From contig NZ_JAOART010000081.1 in assembly GCF_025210435.1 (NCBI RefSeq), positions 1 through 43,866 on the forward strand: 43,866 bases of DNA. Direction: 5' to 3'. Both the position numbers and the translations under genes were made by a program. Position 1 is the first letter of the stretch; each line of letters starts with the position of its first letter. This DNA is from Anaeromicrobium sp. GTDB lineage: Bacteria > Bacillota > Clostridia > Peptostreptococcales > Thermotaleaceae. A model generated the notes under the pieces. The model ran no database searches and was not told where the DNA came from. It saw only the letters and a list, made by a program, of their open reading frames with translations. Below, piece by piece: positions 9,486 to 19,734 of the stretch.

Positions 9486-9926
9486 ATGAAGCTACATGAA
9501 TTAAAACCAGCACAGGGTTCCACTAAGAACAGAAAGAGACTTGGAAGAGGTACTGCCACTGGACAAGGTAAAACAGCTGGACGTGGTCAAGACGGACAAA
9601 AGTCTCGTAGCGGTGGAAATATCAAGGCTGGGTTCGAAGGTGGACAAATGCCTTTATATAGAAGACTACCGAAGAGAGGTTTCACTAACCCATTCAAGAA
9701 AGTTTGGGCTATCATAAATGTTGAAACTTTAAACAAGTTCGAAGAAGGAACTATCGTAACTCCAGAATTATTATTAGAAACTGGTACAATCAGCAAGATT
9801 GTAGATGGTGTTAAGATTTTAGGAGACGGAAACATAGAAAAGAAAATAGAAGTACGTGCTCATAAATTCAGTAAGTCTGCGATCGAAAAGATTGAAGCTG
9901 CTGGAGGGAAGGCAGAGGTGATCTAG
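9486..9926 (+). CDS. rplO: 50S ribosomal protein L15
   Basis: L15 is an early 50S assembly protein. The 146-residue product has the long basic N-terminal arm ([37 protein letters not shown]) that threads through 23S rRNA. The SD is AAGGAGGTG. It ends one base before the secY start codon, so the two are probably translationally coupled. Confidence 0.98.
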   Translation: MKLHELKPAQGSTKNRKRLGRGTATGQGKTAGRGQDGQKSRSGGNIKAGFEGGQMPLYRRLPKRGFTNPFKKVWAIINVETLNKFEEGTIVTPELLLETGTISKIVDGVKILGDGNIEKKIEVRAHKFSKSAIEKIEAAGGKAEVI

Positions 9927-9927
9927 A

Positions 9928-11205
9928 TTGCTTACTACCCTAAAGAATGCTTGGAAAATTCCTGATTTAAGAAGAAGGATATTATACACCTTGGGTATGA
10001 TGCTTATATTTAGATTAGGTTCTGTTATACCAGTTCCCGGTATGAAAGTAGAAGTGATTCAACAAATGTTTGGAAACTCTGAGAGTGGATTGTTTGATTT
10101 ATTCAATCTATTCTCAGGGGGTGCTTTTGGTAAATTTACAATATTTGCTTTAAGTATTACTCCATACATTACAGCATCTATTATAATGCAACTTCTAACT
10201 ATAGCTATTCCAAGTCTTGAGGTATTAGCTAGAGAAGGTGAAGAAGGAAGAAAGAAAATTGCTCAGTATACTAGATATGGAACTGTAATACTAGCTTTAG
10301 TTCAAGCTACAGGAGTTAGTGTTGGTTTATTTAGACAAGCATTAATAGATACTAGTTTCTGGTCTGTTGCTGTAGTAGTTGTAACTTTAACTGCTGGAAC
10401 TGCTTTCTTAATGTGGTTAGGAGAACAAATAACTGAAAATGGCATTGGTAATGGTATTTCTTTAATTATCTTTACTGGGATAGTTTCTAGAATTCCATTA
10501 GGAATAGCACAAACATATGCTAAATGGGATGCCAATGAAATTTCCATAATTTCTTTAGTAATATTTGCTGTATTAGCAGTATTCGTTATAGCAGGAGTAG
10601 TAGCAATTCAACAGGGAACCAGAAAGATCCCAGTACAATATGCAAAAAGAGTTGTTGGCAGAAAAATGTACGGAGGTCACTCAACTCATATACCACTTAA
10701 GGTAAATCAATCGGGAGTTATCCCAGTAATTTTTGCCGTATCACTATTACAATTTCCACTAACGTTAACTTATTTTTTCCAAGGTGGAGCTTTTAGTGCG
10801 TTTGTGCAAAAATGGTTATCTCCAGCGGGAACGCCTGGTGTGTGGATATACTCAGTTTTAAATATAATATTAATCATATTTTTTACATACTTCTATACAG
10901 CGGTTACATTTAATCCTGTAGAAGTTGCAGATAATATGAAGAAGCAAGGTGGATTTATTCCAGGTATAAGACCAGGAAAGCCTACTGCTGAGTACTTAAA
11001 CAGAGTGTTAACAAGAATCACTTTAGCAGGAGCTGTTTTCCTTGCTGGTATAGCAGTAATGCCAACATTAGTTATGCAGTTTACAAACTTCAGTATGAGG
11101 TTTGGTGGGACTTCATTATTGATTGTAGTAGGTGTTGCGCTAGAAACTAGTAAACAAATAGAAGCTCAGATGATGATGAGACATTATCAAGGGTTCTTAA
11201 AATAA
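9928..11205 (+). CDS. secY: Preprotein translocase subunit SecY (TTG start)
   Basis: SecY is the pore of the Sec translocon in the cytoplasmic membrane. The 425-residue product has ten hydrophobic segments, the N-terminal KNAWKIPDLRRRILYTLGM, the plug-region segment FDLFNLFSGGAFGKFTIF and the cytosolic loop VQYAKRVVGRKMYGGHSTHIP. The TTG at 9928 follows GCAGAGGTGAT at the end of rplO and matches the family N-terminus. Confidence 0.97.
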   Translation: MLTTLKNAWKIPDLRRRILYTLGMMLIFRLGSVIPVPGMKVEVIQQMFGNSESGLFDLFNLFSGGAFGKFTIFALSITPYITASIIMQLLTIAIPSLEVLAREGEEGRKKIAQYTRYGTVILALVQATGVSVGLFRQALIDTSFWSVAVVVVTLTAGTAFLMWLGEQITENGIGNGISLIIFTGIVSRIPLGIAQTYAKWDANEISIISLVIFAVLAVFVIAGVVAIQQGTRKIPVQYAKRVVGRKMYGGHSTHIPLKVNQSGVIPVIFAVSLLQFPLTLTYFFQGGAFSAFVQKWLSPAGTPGVWIYSVLNIILIIFFTYFYTAVTFNPVEVADNMKKQGGFIPGIRPGKPTAEYLNRVLTRITLAGAVFLAGIAVMPTLVMQFTNFSMRFGGTSLLIVVGVALETSKQIEAQMMMRHYQGFLK

Positions 11206-11262
11206 GGAAGATACAATGGGGGATGTTTCCCCATGTAACTTCAATTCTAGGAGATGATGTTT

Positions 11263-11907
11263 GTGAGACTAATATTATTAGGACCTCCAGGTGCAGGAAA
11301 AGGAACACAAGCTGCAGGCATAGTTGAGAAATATAATGTACCACATATATCTACTGGAGATATTTTCAGAAAGAATATAAAAGAGAAAACAGATCTAGGT
11401 GTAAAAGCCAAAGAATATATAGATAAGGGTCTACTAGTTCCTGATGAAATAGTAGTAGCAATTGTTAAAGACCGACTAGAAGAAGCGGATTGCAAAGAAG
11501 GATTTCTACTTGATGGATTTCCAAGAACAGTAAATCAAGCAAGAGCTTTAGATGAAGCACTTAAAAACATGGAAGTTAACTTAAATGAAGTAGTTAATAT
11601 AAATGTGGATAAGGAAGTGTTAGTTGGAAGAGCTGTAGGGAGAAGAATCTGTAAAGAATGTGGAGCTACATTCCACATTGAATTTAATCCAGCTAAACAA
11701 GAAGGTCTATGTGACAAATGTGGTGGAGAGCTTTATCAAAGAGCTGATGATACGGCAGAAACTGTATCTAAGAGAATTGAAGTTTACATCAATGAAACTC
11801 AACCACTAATTGACTATTATAAAGAAAAAGGTATACTAGTGACTATTGATGGCCAACAGGACATTAATAAGGTATTTGACGATATAGTAAAGGCTTTAGG
11901 AGCTTAG
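11263..11907 (+). CDS. adk: Adenylate kinase, zinc-lid type
   Basis: Adk interconverts ATP + AMP and 2 ADP. GTG at 11263 is chosen: the SD AGGAG (11249-11253) touches the ATG codons at 11254 and 11257 but is 9 nt from the GTG, and [16 protein letters not shown] is the family start. The product has 214 residues. The P-loop is at residues 7-13, LDGFPRT binds AMP, and the LID carries four cysteines (CKEC and CDKC), a structural zinc site common in Gram-positives. The position after secY is conserved. Confidence 0.96.
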   Translation: MRLILLGPPGAGKGTQAAGIVEKYNVPHISTGDIFRKNIKEKTDLGVKAKEYIDKGLLVPDEIVVAIVKDRLEEADCKEGFLLDGFPRTVNQARALDEALKNMEVNLNEVVNINVDKEVLVGRAVGRRICKECGATFHIEFNPAKQEGLCDKCGGELYQRADDTAETVSKRIEVYINETQPLIDYYKEKGILVTIDGQQDINKVFDDIVKALGA

Positions 11908-11909
11908 AT

Positions 11910-12656
11910 ATGATTATTATAAAATCAAAAAAGGAAATTGAGTATATGGAAGAAGCGGGTAAAATCGTAGCATATACTCATGAACTTTTAAAAGAGCATA
12001 TAAAGCCTGGTATTACTACTAAAGAATTAGATCATATTGCAGAAAATGAGATCAGAAAGCATGGCGCCATACCAGCTTTCAAAGGATATCATGGATTTCC
12101 AGCAACTATTTGTGCATCTGTAAATGAAGAGGTAGTCCACGGCATACCTGGATTAAAAACTTTAGAAGATGGCGATATTATAAGTATAGATATTGGTGCT
12201 GTTATTAATGGTTATTATGGAGATGCGGCAAGAACCCATCCAGTGGGAAATGTAAGGGAAGAAGCGTCAGCGCTTATTGAAGTTACAAAACAAAGCTTTT
12301 ATGAAGGTTTGAAGTTTTGCAAAGAAGGCTATAGATTATCTGATATTTCCCATGCTGTTCAAAAGTATGTGGAGGAAAATGGATTTTCAGTGGTTAGAGA
12401 TTTTGTAGGACATGGAATCGGTCAAAATATGCATGAGGACCCTCAAATTCCGAACTTCGGATTACCTGGTAAAGGGCCAAGATTAAAATCAGGAATGGTT
12501 TTAGCTATTGAACCCATGGTAAATATGGGATCATATCATGTAAAAACTTTGTTAGACAACTGGACTGTAGTTACTATAGATGGTAAGTATTCTGCCCATT
12601 ATGAACATTCAGTAGCTATAACAGAAGAAGAACCAATAATATTAACCACTATTTAA
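11910..12656 (+). CDS. map: Methionine aminopeptidase, type I
   Basis: This enzyme removes the initiator Met from nascent proteins. The 248-residue product shows the pita-bread fold motifs: [11 protein letters not shown], the metal ligands in [19 protein letters not shown], the [11 protein letters not shown] histidine, and the acidic ligands in [10 protein letters not shown] and near [16 protein letters not shown]. It starts 2 nt after adk, with AGGAG inside adk as its SD. Confidence 0.97.
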   Translation: MIIIKSKKEIEYMEEAGKIVAYTHELLKEHIKPGITTKELDHIAENEIRKHGAIPAFKGYHGFPATICASVNEEVVHGIPGLKTLEDGDIISIDIGAVINGYYGDAARTHPVGNVREEASALIEVTKQSFYEGLKFCKEGYRLSDISHAVQKYVEENGFSVVRDFVGHGIGQNMHEDPQIPNFGLPGKGPRLKSGMVLAIEPMVNMGSYHVKTLLDNWTVVTIDGKYSAHYEHSVAITEEEPIILTTI

Positions 12657-12677
12657 AGTCAGGTAGGTGAGAACATC

Positions 12678-12956
12678 ATGAATAAAATTGATGAACTTTC
12701 CGTGGGTCAGATAGTTAAGTCAAAGGCTGGAAGGGACAAAGATAGAAACTTTATTGTTATCAAAAAAGTTGACTGTCAATATGTACTAATAGCAGATGGC
12801 GATTTGCGAAAAGTAGATAACTTAAAAAGGAAAAAAGTTAAGCACTTATTAATATATAATTTAATAAGTGAAGAAGTCAGAAAAAGAGTTTTAAATGACG
12901 ACAAAATAACTAATTTGCTTTTACGCAAAGAACTTGAGAAACTGGATCTAAATTGA
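12678..12956 (+). CDS. KOW-domain RNA-binding protein (small)
   Basis: The 92-residue protein begins with a KOW-like beta module (SVGQIVKSKAGRDKDRNFIVIKKVD, then YVLIADGDLRKVDNLKRKKVKHL). A charged helical tail follows. Proteins of this kind, related to the L14e/L6e/L27e KOW group, sit between map and infA in many Clostridia and are absent from the Bacillus version of the locus. A role in ribosome assembly or translation is inferred from position only. Confidence 0.8.
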   Translation: MNKIDELSVGQIVKSKAGRDKDRNFIVIKKVDCQYVLIADGDLRKVDNLKRKKVKHLLIYNLISEEVRKRVLNDDKITNLLLRKELEKLDLN

Positions 12957-12984
12957 TTCAGAAAATAGGAGGTAGAAAGTTCCT

Positions 12985-13209
12985 ATGGCTAAAAGCGATG
13001 TAATAGAAGTGCAAGGTACAGTTGTTGAGGCTTTACCTAATGCTATGTTTAAAGTAAAATTAGAAAATGGCCATGAAATATTGGCTCATATATCAGGAAA
13101 ATTAAGAATGAATTTCATCAGAATTTTACCTGGTGATACTGTTACTATAGAATTGTCACCTTATGACCTGACAAGAGGAAGAATTACCTGGAGAGGCAAG
13201 GGTAAGTAA
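12985..13209 (+). CDS. infA: Translation initiation factor IF-1
   Basis: IF-1 blocks the A site during initiation. The 74-residue S1/OB-fold product has [34 protein letters not shown] and [14 protein letters not shown], near-identical to other IF-1 proteins. The SD is AGGAGG. Confidence 0.98.
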   Translation: MAKSDVIEVQGTVVEALPNAMFKVKLENGHEILAHISGKLRMNFIRILPGDTVTIELSPYDLTRGRITWRGKGK

Positions 13210-13226
13210 TCTAAGGAGGGATAACA

Positions 13227-13340
13227 GTGAAGGTAAGAGCTTCAGTTAAGCCTATTTGCGAAAAATGTAAGATCATAAAGAGAAAAGGTAAAGTAATGGT
13301 AATTTGTGAAAACCCAAAACATAAACAAAAACAAGGTTAA
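13227..13340 (+). CDS. rpmJ: 50S ribosomal protein L36, zinc form
   Basis: This is a 37-residue protein too short for most gene finders. GTG at 13227 follows AAGGAGGG. It has [13 protein letters not shown], the zinc ligands C11, C14, C27 and H32, and ends HKQKQG. Together with the four-Cys S14, S4 and Adk, it shows that the locus uses the zinc-dependent forms throughout. Confidence 0.97.
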   Translation: MKVRASVKPICEKCKIIKRKGKVMVICENPKHKQKQG

Positions 13341-13363
13341 TAGTAGCAAATTACAATAATAAT

Positions 13364-13372
13364 TGATATAAT
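13364..13372 (+). promoter_or_regulatory. Possible extended -10 promoter before rpsM
   Basis: TGATATAAT (13364-13372) fits an extended -10 (TGN-TATAAT). No good -35 lies at the right distance. The identical TTGATATAAT occurs before ecfA1 (16402-16411). It would allow rpsM-rplQ to be transcribed separately from the spc operon. Confidence 0.4.
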
Positions 13373-13385
13373 GGTAAAAGCGTTT

Positions 13386-13445
13386 AGTTAGGATATAAGT
13401 GCGGCTGGTGTTTGGACATTTCCAAGTATACTTATACCTAATTAA
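13386..13445 (+). promoter_or_regulatory. Hairpin leader upstream of rpsM (candidate autoregulatory RNA)
   Basis: A 12-bp stem pairs 13388-13400 with 13430-13441, with a single bulged A. Its apical part holds an internal loop and a second 5-bp stem, TTGGA (13412-13416) with TCCAA (13421-13425). No U-tract follows, and rpsM starts about 50 nt later. Operons coding S4 are repressed by S4 in E. coli and B. subtilis at unrelated structures; this could be a clostridial counterpart, but its ligand is unknown. Confidence 0.5.
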
Positions 13446-13492
13446 TATATAAGCCTTTTTAAGGAGTATAACATATTAGGAGGTGTAACATA

Positions 13493-13864
13493 ATGGCAAG
13501 AATCGCAGGTGTTGACTTACCAAGAGACAAGAGAGTCGAAATTGGATTAACATACATTTATGGTATAGGAAGAAATTTATCTAATGATATTTTAGAAGCT
13601 GCTGGAATCGGTGCTGATACAAGAGTTAGAGACTTAACTGAAGAAGAAGTAGGAAAGTTAAGACAAATCATTGATGATTCATACACAGTTGAAGGTGATT
13701 TAAGAAGAGAAATATCTTTAAATATTAAGAGATTACAAGAAATCGGATGCCTAAGAGGAATCCGTCACAGAAAAGGTCTTCCAGTGAGAGGTCAAAAGAC
13801 TAAGACTAATGCAAGAACTAGAAAAGGACCTAAGAGAGCTGTAAGCCGTAAGAAGAAGAAGTAG
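13493..13864 (+). CDS. rpsM: 30S ribosomal protein S13
   Basis: S13 is a 30S head protein contacting L5 and P-site tRNA. The 123-residue product begins [21 protein letters not shown], has YGIGR, and ends with the basic tail [20 protein letters not shown]. The SD is AGGAGGTG. It is the first gene of the alpha cluster. Confidence 0.98.
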   Translation: MARIAGVDLPRDKRVEIGLTYIYGIGRNLSNDILEAAGIGADTRVRDLTEEEVGKLRQIIDDSYTVEGDLRREISLNIKRLQEIGCLRGIRHRKGLPVRGQKTKTNARTRKGPKRAVSRKKKK

Positions 13865-13882
13865 GAAAAGGAGGTAAAAGGC

Positions 13883-14269
13883 ATGGCAAAAAAAGTTCGT
13901 AAAAAAAGACGCGAGCGTAAGAATATAGAACGTGGTCAAGCGCATATTCAATCTACATTCAACAACACTATCGTAACTCTTACTGATTTACAAGGAAATG
14001 CTCTTTCTTGGGCTAGTGCTGGTGGATTAGGATTTAAAGGATCAAGAAAATCTACTCCTTTTGCTGCACAAATGGCAGCTGAAGCAGCTTCAAAAACTGC
14101 TATGGAGCATGGTTTAAAGACTGTAGAAGTTTACGTTAAGGGACCTGGTTCAGGACGTGAAGCAGCAATTAGAGCATTACAAACAGCAGGACTTGAAATT
14201 ACATTAATTAAGGATGTAACTCCAGTTCCACATAATGGTTGTAGACCACCAAAGCGTAGAAGAGTTTAA
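13883..14269 (+). CDS. rpsK: 30S ribosomal protein S11
   Basis: S11 lies on the 30S platform. The 128-residue product has [18 protein letters not shown], the segment [24 protein letters not shown], and the end [18 protein letters not shown]. The SD is AAAGGAGG. Confidence 0.98.
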   Translation: MAKKVRKKRRERKNIERGQAHIQSTFNNTIVTLTDLQGNALSWASAGGLGFKGSRKSTPFAAQMAAEAASKTAMEHGLKTVEVYVKGPGSGREAAIRALQTAGLEITLIKDVTPVPHNGCRPPKRRRV

Positions 14270-14292
14270 TTAGATTAGGAGGTGTAATAATA

Positions 14293-14913
14293 ATGGCAAG
14301 ATATACAGGACCATCTTGTAGACTTTGTCGTCGAGAAGGACAAAAGCTATATTTAAAAGGTGAAAGATGTTATTCAGATAAATGTGCAGTTTCTAAGAGA
14401 GCATATGCTCCAGGACAACACGGACAAAGAAGAACAAAATTATCTAACTATGGATTACAATTAAGAGAGAAGCAAAAGGTTAAGAGATATTATGGATTAT
14501 TAGAAGGACAATTCAGAAAGTATTTTGACCAAGCTGAAAAAATGGAAGGAATCACTGGTGAGAACTTCTTAAAGGTTTTAGAAACTAGACTAGATAATGT
14601 AGTTTTTAGAATGGGATTTGCTTCATCTAGAAAAGAAGCTAGACAATTAGTAAGACACGGACATTTCTTAGTAAATGGTAAGAAGGTAGATATTCCTTCA
14701 TACTTAATTTCTGTAGGAGATGTAATCGGAGTAAAAGAAAAGAGTTTAAGCTCAGCTAAGTTTAAAGCTTTAGCAGAAGCAGCTAGGACTGTACCTGCAT
14801 GGGTAGAAGCAAACTTCGAGAAGTTAGAGGGAAAAATAGTTGCACTTCCAAACAGATCAGATGTTGATCTTCCAATAGAAGAGCACTTAATCGTCGAGTT
14901 ATACTCTAAGTAA
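14293..14913 (+). CDS. rpsD: 30S ribosomal protein S4, zinc-binding form
   Basis: S4 nucleates 30S assembly. The 206-residue product has an N-terminal zinc site, C9, C12, C26 and C31, the segment ARLRREKQ-like [15 protein letters not shown], and the S4 RNA-binding fold ([33 protein letters not shown]). In B. subtilis rpsD is a lone gene; here it is in the alpha operon between rpsK and rpoA. Confidence 0.97.
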   Translation: MARYTGPSCRLCRREGQKLYLKGERCYSDKCAVSKRAYAPGQHGQRRTKLSNYGLQLREKQKVKRYYGLLEGQFRKYFDQAEKMEGITGENFLKVLETRLDNVVFRMGFASSRKEARQLVRHGHFLVNGKKVDIPSYLISVGDVIGVKEKSLSSAKFKALAEAARTVPAWVEANFEKLEGKIVALPNRSDVDLPIEEHLIVELYSK

Positions 14914-14976
14914 TAGAAGGTAGAATCAGTTACCCTCATATATTTATGAAAAAAAATTTCAAGGAGGGTTAAGTTA

Positions 14977-15924
14977 ATGATTGAAATTGAAAAGCCAAAA
15001 GTTGAATGTGTTGAATTAAACGATGAATCTACTTATGGGAAATTTGTCGTGGAACCTCTTGAAAGGGGTTATGGAATAACTTTAGGTAATAGTTTAAGAA
15101 GAATTTTATTATCTTCATTACCTGGCGTAGCCGTTAAATGGGTTAAAATTGATGGAGTTTTACACGAATTCTCAACAATTCCAGGGGTAAAGGAAGATGT
15201 AACAGAGATCATTCTTAATTTAAAATCTTTAGCAGCTAACTTAAATTCTGATGAAGAAAAAGTAGTTAGGATTGATATGGAAGGTCCAGGATTAGTAACT
15301 GCAGGAGATATTATTGTAGATGCTGATGTGGAAATACTAAATACTGACCTTCATATTGCAACTTTAGAAGAAGGTTCTAAGTTAGCTATGGAAATAGCTC
15401 TTGCTAAAGGAAGAGGATATGTTCCAGCTGAAAATAATAAAAGTGATAATATGCCAATTGGTGTACTACCAGTTGACTCTATCTATACTCCTGTAAAGAA
15501 AGTTAGCTATCATGTGGAGAACACAAGAGTTGGTCAAGTGACTGACTTTGATAAGCTTACTCTAGAGGTTTGGACGGATGGAAGTATAAAACCTGATGAG
15601 GGAGTTTCTTTAGGAGCTAAAATAATGAACGATCACTTAAGATTGTTCATTGATCTAACTGACCATGTGGAAAATGTAGAAATCATGGTAGAAAAGGAAG
15701 AGGACAAGAAGGAAAAAGTTATGGAAATGACTATTGAAGAGCTTGAACTGTCTGTTAGATCATATAACTGCTTAAAGAGAGCTGGAATAAATACTGTACA
15801 AGAGCTTACTGAGAAATCAGAAGAAGATATGATGAAGGTAAGGAACCTAGGTAAGAAATCCCTTGAAGAAGTTCAACATAAATTGCATGAACTAACGCTA
15901 GGATTGAGACCTAGTGATGAATAG
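14977..15924 (+). CDS. rpoA: RNA polymerase alpha subunit
   Basis: The 315-residue product has the dimerising N-terminal domain ([36 protein letters not shown]), a charged linker near residue 240, and the alpha-CTD ([30 protein letters not shown]) that binds UP elements and activators. ATG follows AAGGAGGG. The 63-nt gap from rpsD shows no clear promoter. Confidence 0.98.
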   Translation: MIEIEKPKVECVELNDESTYGKFVVEPLERGYGITLGNSLRRILLSSLPGVAVKWVKIDGVLHEFSTIPGVKEDVTEIILNLKSLAANLNSDEEKVVRIDMEGPGLVTAGDIIVDADVEILNTDLHIATLEEGSKLAMEIALAKGRGYVPAENNKSDNMPIGVLPVDSIYTPVKKVSYHVENTRVGQVTDFDKLTLEVWTDGSIKPDEGVSLGAKIMNDHLRLFIDLTDHVENVEIMVEKEEDKKEKVMEMTIEELELSVRSYNCLKRAGINTVQELTEKSEEDMMKVRNLGKKSLEEVQHKLHELTLGLRPSDE

Positions 15925-15947
15925 CATAGCTAGAAGGAGGGAAAGAA

Positions 15948-16289
15948 ATGGCAGGACATCGTAAATTAGGCCGTCCAACTGGTCACAGAAAGCTTATGTT
16001 AAGAAACTTAGTAACAAGCTTACTTAGAGACGGTAAAATAACAACTACTATCACAAGAGCTAAAGAAACTCGTAAGCTTGCTGAGAAGATGATAACTCTT
16101 GGTAAAAGAGGAGATCTTCATGCTAGACGTCAAGCAGAATCTTTTGTTTTAGATAAAGATGTTACTAAAAAAGTATTCGATGAGATCGCACCAAAGTATA
16201 CTGAAAGAAATGGTGGATACACTAGAATAATGAAATTAGGACCAAGAAGAGGCGACGCTTCTGAGATGGTTATTCTTGAATTAGTATAA
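15948..16289 (+). CDS. rplQ: 50S ribosomal protein L17
   Basis: L17 is at the tunnel exit. The 113-residue product has [39 protein letters not shown] and ends [24 protein letters not shown], of standard length. It is the last gene of the alpha cluster and is followed by a terminator. Confidence 0.98.
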   Translation: MAGHRKLGRPTGHRKLMLRNLVTSLLRDGKITTTITRAKETRKLAEKMITLGKRGDLHARRQAESFVLDKDVTKKVFDEIAPKYTERNGGYTRIMKLGPRRGDASEMVILELV

Positions 16290-16296
16290 TAGATTG

Positions 16297-16327
16297 AGGG
16301 ATTAAGTGTGAACTTAGTCCCTTTTTA
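16297..16327 (+). terminator. Terminator after rplQ
   Basis: A 10-bp stem (16298-16307 with 16312-16321, one G-T pair) has a 4-nt loop and is followed by TTTTT. It marks the end of the ribosomal superoperon. Confidence 0.85.
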
Positions 16328-16402
16328 GTATAAAATTATAGAAATTAAGTGTAATAATACCATATAAATTCTACTTCTCATAAAGACTTTTTCAGTATTT
16401 GT

Positions 16403-16411
16403 TGATATAAT
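16403..16411 (+). promoter_or_regulatory. Extended -10 promoter of the ecf-truA operon
   Basis: TGATATAAT fits TGN-TATAAT. It lies 44 nt before ecfA1 and after the rplQ terminator, so it is well placed. The -35 is weak. Confidence 0.45.
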
Positions 16412-16454
16412 TGTTAAGGAAAGAATACTAAACCCATAGGGAAGGAAAGAAACA

Positions 16455-17285
16455 ATGGAAAATATTATAGAAATTAAAGAACTAGTACATAAATATGGAG
16501 AAGGAGAAGGGGAAACTGTAGCATTAAACGGAGTAGACTTACATGTTAAAAAAGGAGAATTTCTTGTAGTCATAGGCCATAATGGATCTGGTAAATCTAC
16601 CATGGCTAAACATACTAATGGTTTATTATTACCAAGTAGTGGAAAAGTCTTTGTAAATGGTCTGGATACTTCAGATTATAATAATATATGGAATATAAGA
16701 CAGGATGCTGGAATGGTATTTCAAAATCCAGATAATCAGATTGTGGCCACTGTGGTAGAGGAAGACATAGCCTTCGGACTTGAGAATCTAGGGGTGAATC
16801 CGGAAAAAATAAGACAAAGAGTTTATGATGCTCTAAAGACCGTAGGAATGTATGCGTTTCGAAAAAAAGGTCCCCATTTACTTTCGGGAGGACAAAAACA
16901 AAGAATTGCCATAGCGGGTGTTATAGCCATGAAACCAGAGTGTATAATCTTTGATGAGCCTACGGCCATGCTAGATCCTTCTGGGAGGAAAGAGGTTGTA
17001 GAGACTATGGTAAAGCTAAATAAAGAAGATAAGATAACTATAGTTAATATTACTCATTTCATGGAAGAGGCCGTATATGCAGATAGAGTAATAGTTATGG
17101 AAAAGGGAAATATAATAATTGAAGGAACACCTAAGGAAGTGTTTTCCCAAGTGGAAAAGCTAAAGAAATTAGGACTAGATGTACCTCAAGTAACGGAATT
17201 AGCTTTTGAATTAAATAAAGAAGGAATGGATATTCCTAAGGATATACTTACAGTAGATGAGTTGGTGAATTACTTATGTCAATAA
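16455..17285 (+). CDS. ecfA1: ECF transporter ATPase EcfA1
   Basis: One of two ATPases that power energy-coupling-factor vitamin uptake with EcfT and interchangeable S subunits. The 276-residue product has Walker [10 protein letters not shown], the Q-loop [10 protein letters not shown], signature LSGGQKQR, and Walker [14 protein letters not shown]. The 3' end overlaps ecfA2 by 10 nt. No S component is in the window, consistent with a group II (shared) ECF module. Confidence 0.95.
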   Translation: MENIIEIKELVHKYGEGEGETVALNGVDLHVKKGEFLVVIGHNGSGKSTMAKHTNGLLLPSSGKVFVNGLDTSDYNNIWNIRQDAGMVFQNPDNQIVATVVEEDIAFGLENLGVNPEKIRQRVYDALKTVGMYAFRKKGPHLLSGGQKQRIAIAGVIAMKPECIIFDEPTAMLDPSGRKEVVETMVKLNKEDKITIVNITHFMEEAVYADRVIVMEKGNIIIEGTPKEVFSQVEKLKKLGLDVPQVTELAFELNKEGMDIPKDILTVDELVNYLCQ

Positions 17286-18130
17286 AGGTAGAAAATTTAA
17301 AACATATATATAATCCTAATACTCCCTTTGAAACGACAGCATTAAATAATGTGAGTTTCAGTATTGCGAAGGGAGAATTTATAGGCCTTATAGGCCACAC
17401 GGGTTCAGGTAAATCCACTTTAGTGCAGCACTTAAATGGAATATTAAAACCCCATAGTGGAAAAATCATTATAAATGGAGTAGATATTACAAAGCCTAAG
17501 ATGAATTTAAGAGAAATTCGTCAAAAGGTAGGATTAGTATTTCAATATCCTGAGCATCAATTATTTGAAGAAACAGTCCATAGGGATGTGGCCTTTGGCC
17601 CTACTAACTTAGGACTAGATGGGGATGAAGTAAATGCTAGGGTTAAAGAGGCCATAAAATGGGTGGGTCTTAATTATGAAGAGATAAAGGACAAATCTCC
17701 CTTTGAACTGAGTGGAGGACAAAAAAGAAGGGTTGCCATAGCGGGAGTTGTGGCTATGAAGCCAGAAGTATTAATATTAGATGAACCTACAGCAGGCCTT
17801 GATCCAAAGGCAAGGGATGATATTTTAAATCAAATAAAGAAGCTTCATAATGAATATAGAATGAATATAATATTAGTTTCCCATAGTATGGAAGACATAT
17901 CTAGATTAGTAGATAGAATTGTAGTAATGGATAAGGGGCAAGTGGCTCTTATGGGAAGTCCTAAGGAAGTTTTTAAGGAAAGTAAATTATTAACAGAAAT
18001 TGGTCTAGGCGTTCCTCAAATTACTATACTTATGAATAAGCTTAGTGAAAAGGGAATTAATATAAAGAAGGATATATTCACCATAGATGAGGCTAAGACA
18101 GAAATACTAAAATGGATGAGGAGTAAGTAA
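17276..18130 (+). CDS. ecfA2: ECF transporter ATPase EcfA2
   Basis: The second ATPase, 284 residues: Walker [11 protein letters not shown]-loop [14 protein letters not shown], signature LSGGQKRR, Walker [14 protein letters not shown], and the H-loop SHSMED. The QYPEHQLF sequence identifies it as the A2 partner. The stop is one base before ecfT. Confidence 0.95.
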   Translation: MSIKVENLKHIYNPNTPFETTALNNVSFSIAKGEFIGLIGHTGSGKSTLVQHLNGILKPHSGKIIINGVDITKPKMNLREIRQKVGLVFQYPEHQLFEETVHRDVAFGPTNLGLDGDEVNARVKEAIKWVGLNYEEIKDKSPFELSGGQKRRVAIAGVVAMKPEVLILDEPTAGLDPKARDDILNQIKKLHNEYRMNIILVSHSMEDISRLVDRIVVMDKGQVALMGSPKEVFKESKLLTEIGLGVPQITILMNKLSEKGINIKKDIFTIDEAKTEILKWMRSK

Positions 18131-18131
18131 T

Positions 18132-18932
18132 ATGTTAAGGGATATAACCATAGGGCAATATTACCCTATAGATTCGTCTGTCCATAAAATGGATCCAAGA
18201 GTTAAAATAATTATTACCTTTGCCTATATTATGTCTTTGTTTTTAGTAAAAAACTTTATGGCATATGGATACGTAATTGGATTTTTAGTAATTACCATAG
18301 GTTTATCAAAGGTACCTGTGAAATTTATTGTTAGAGGATTAAAGCCATTATTTCTCATTATAACTTTTACCTTTTTAATAAATATGTTTATGACTAAGGG
18401 TGAGATTTTATATGAAGTAGGTCCACTTAATATAACTAAAGAAGGTTTAAGACAGGCTGTATTTATGGCTACTAGATTAATATTATTAATAATAGGTACG
18501 TCCATGTTAACTCTAAGTACATCTCCTATAGAGTTAACAGACGGTATAGAAAAGTTATTAAATCCATTTAAAAAAATTGGAGTTCCAGCCCATGAATTGG
18601 CCATGATGATGACCATAGCCCTTAGGTTCATTCCTACATTACTTGAGGAAACTGACAAGATAATGAAGGCTCAAATGGCAAGGGGAGCAGATTTTGAAAG
18701 TGGAAATTTAATGAAACGTGCAAAGAGTTTAGTACCCTTATTAGTACCCCTATTTATAAGTGCATTTAGAAGAGCTGAGGAGTTAGCCATGGCCATGGAA
18801 GCTAGATGCTATAGGGGTGGAGAAAATAGGACTAGAATGAATCAATTGTCCATTAGTAGTAAAGATTATGTAGGGGCTTTTGTTACGATTCTCATGATAG
18901 GTGCAGTTATAATAGATAGAGTCATGTATTAG
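18132..18932 (+). CDS. ecfT: ECF transporter transmembrane protein EcfT
   Basis: The membrane scaffold of the ECF module, 266 residues with about five to six hydrophobic segments. It begins ITIGQYYPIDSSVHKMDPRVKI, and the coupling helices carry the Ala-Arg-Gly type motifs (AQMARGADF, AMEARCYRGG) that contact the ATPases. It is in one transcription unit with ecfA1, ecfA2 and probably truA. Confidence 0.95.
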   Translation: MLRDITIGQYYPIDSSVHKMDPRVKIIITFAYIMSLFLVKNFMAYGYVIGFLVITIGLSKVPVKFIVRGLKPLFLIITFTFLINMFMTKGEILYEVGPLNITKEGLRQAVFMATRLILLIIGTSMLTLSTSPIELTDGIEKLLNPFKKIGVPAHELAMMMTIALRFIPTLLEETDKIMKAQMARGADFESGNLMKRAKSLVPLLVPLFISAFRRAEELAMAMEARCYRGGENRTRMNQLSISSKDYVGAFVTILMIGAVIIDRVMY

Positions 18933-18950
18933 AAAATTGAAGGTGAACAT

Positions 18951-19685
18951 ATGAAAAATGTAAAGCTAACGGTGGAATATGATGGTACTTTATTTTATGG
19001 ATGGCAAAGACAAAAAAATGATAGATCTGTTCAAGAGGAAATTGAAAAGGGTCTATCTAAAATAATGAAAAAGAATGTGAAGATAAATGGATCTGGGAGA
19101 ACTGATGCAAGGGTCCATGGACTTAGACAGATTGCCAACTTCAGGGAAGAGTTTACCATACCAATAGAGAGAATACCAGTTGCTTTAAATTCCATACTTC
19201 CAGATGATATTGCCATAATAAATGCAGAATTAGCAGAGGAAAATTTCCATGCAAGATATGATGCTGTTGGAAAAAAGTATATATATAAAATCTATAATGA
19301 CCCATATAGAAGCCCCCTGTGGAGAAATTATGCCTATTATGTTGGAGATGAATTAGATTTAGATAAAATGATAAAAGCTTCTAAGGCATTTATAGGAACT
19401 CATGATTTTATAGGATTTATGTCCTCAGGCAGCTCTGTAGTAGATACGGTGAGAACTATCTATGATTTAAGGATTCATAGGGAGGGTCCCTTAATAACCA
19501 TAGAGATTAAAGGTAATGGATTTTTATATAATATGGTTAGAATTATAGTAGGTACCCTTGTGGAAGTTGGAAAAGGGAAGAAATCAGTAGATGAAATGGG
19601 TAAAATTATAGAATCTAGGAGTAGGAAGAGGGCTGGACATACGGCACCAGCCCAGGGCCTGTATTTAAGCCATGTATATTATTAA
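18951..19685 (+). CDS. truA: tRNA pseudouridine(38-40) synthase
   Basis: TruA modifies U38-U40 in the anticodon arm. The 244-residue product has the catalytic aspartate D52 in GSGRTDARVHG, the N-terminal VEYDGTLFYGWQRQ and the KGNGFLYNMVRIIVGTL block. Placement after ecfT matches the common Firmicutes order ecfA1-ecfA2-ecfT-truA-rplM-rpsI. The SD is AAGGTGA. Confidence 0.96.
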   Translation: MKNVKLTVEYDGTLFYGWQRQKNDRSVQEEIEKGLSKIMKKNVKINGSGRTDARVHGLRQIANFREEFTIPIERIPVALNSILPDDIAIINAELAEENFHARYDAVGKKYIYKIYNDPYRSPLWRNYAYYVGDELDLDKMIKASKAFIGTHDFIGFMSSGSSVVDTVRTIYDLRIHREGPLITIEIKGNGFLYNMVRIIVGTLVEVGKGKKSVDEMGKIIESRSRKRAGHTAPAQGLYLSHVYY

Positions 19686-19692
19686 AAATACC

Positions 19693-19721
19693 TTGACATT
19701 AAAATGTAGGTATATTAAAAT
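19693..19721 (+). promoter_or_regulatory. Sigma-A promoter of rplM-rpsI
   Basis: A consensus -35 TTGACA (19693-19698), a 17-bp spacer and -10 TAAAAT (19716-19721). It lies 8 nt past the truA stop, so rplM-rpsI has its own start. Confidence 0.85.
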
Positions 19722-19734
19722 ATATAGGTAATGT

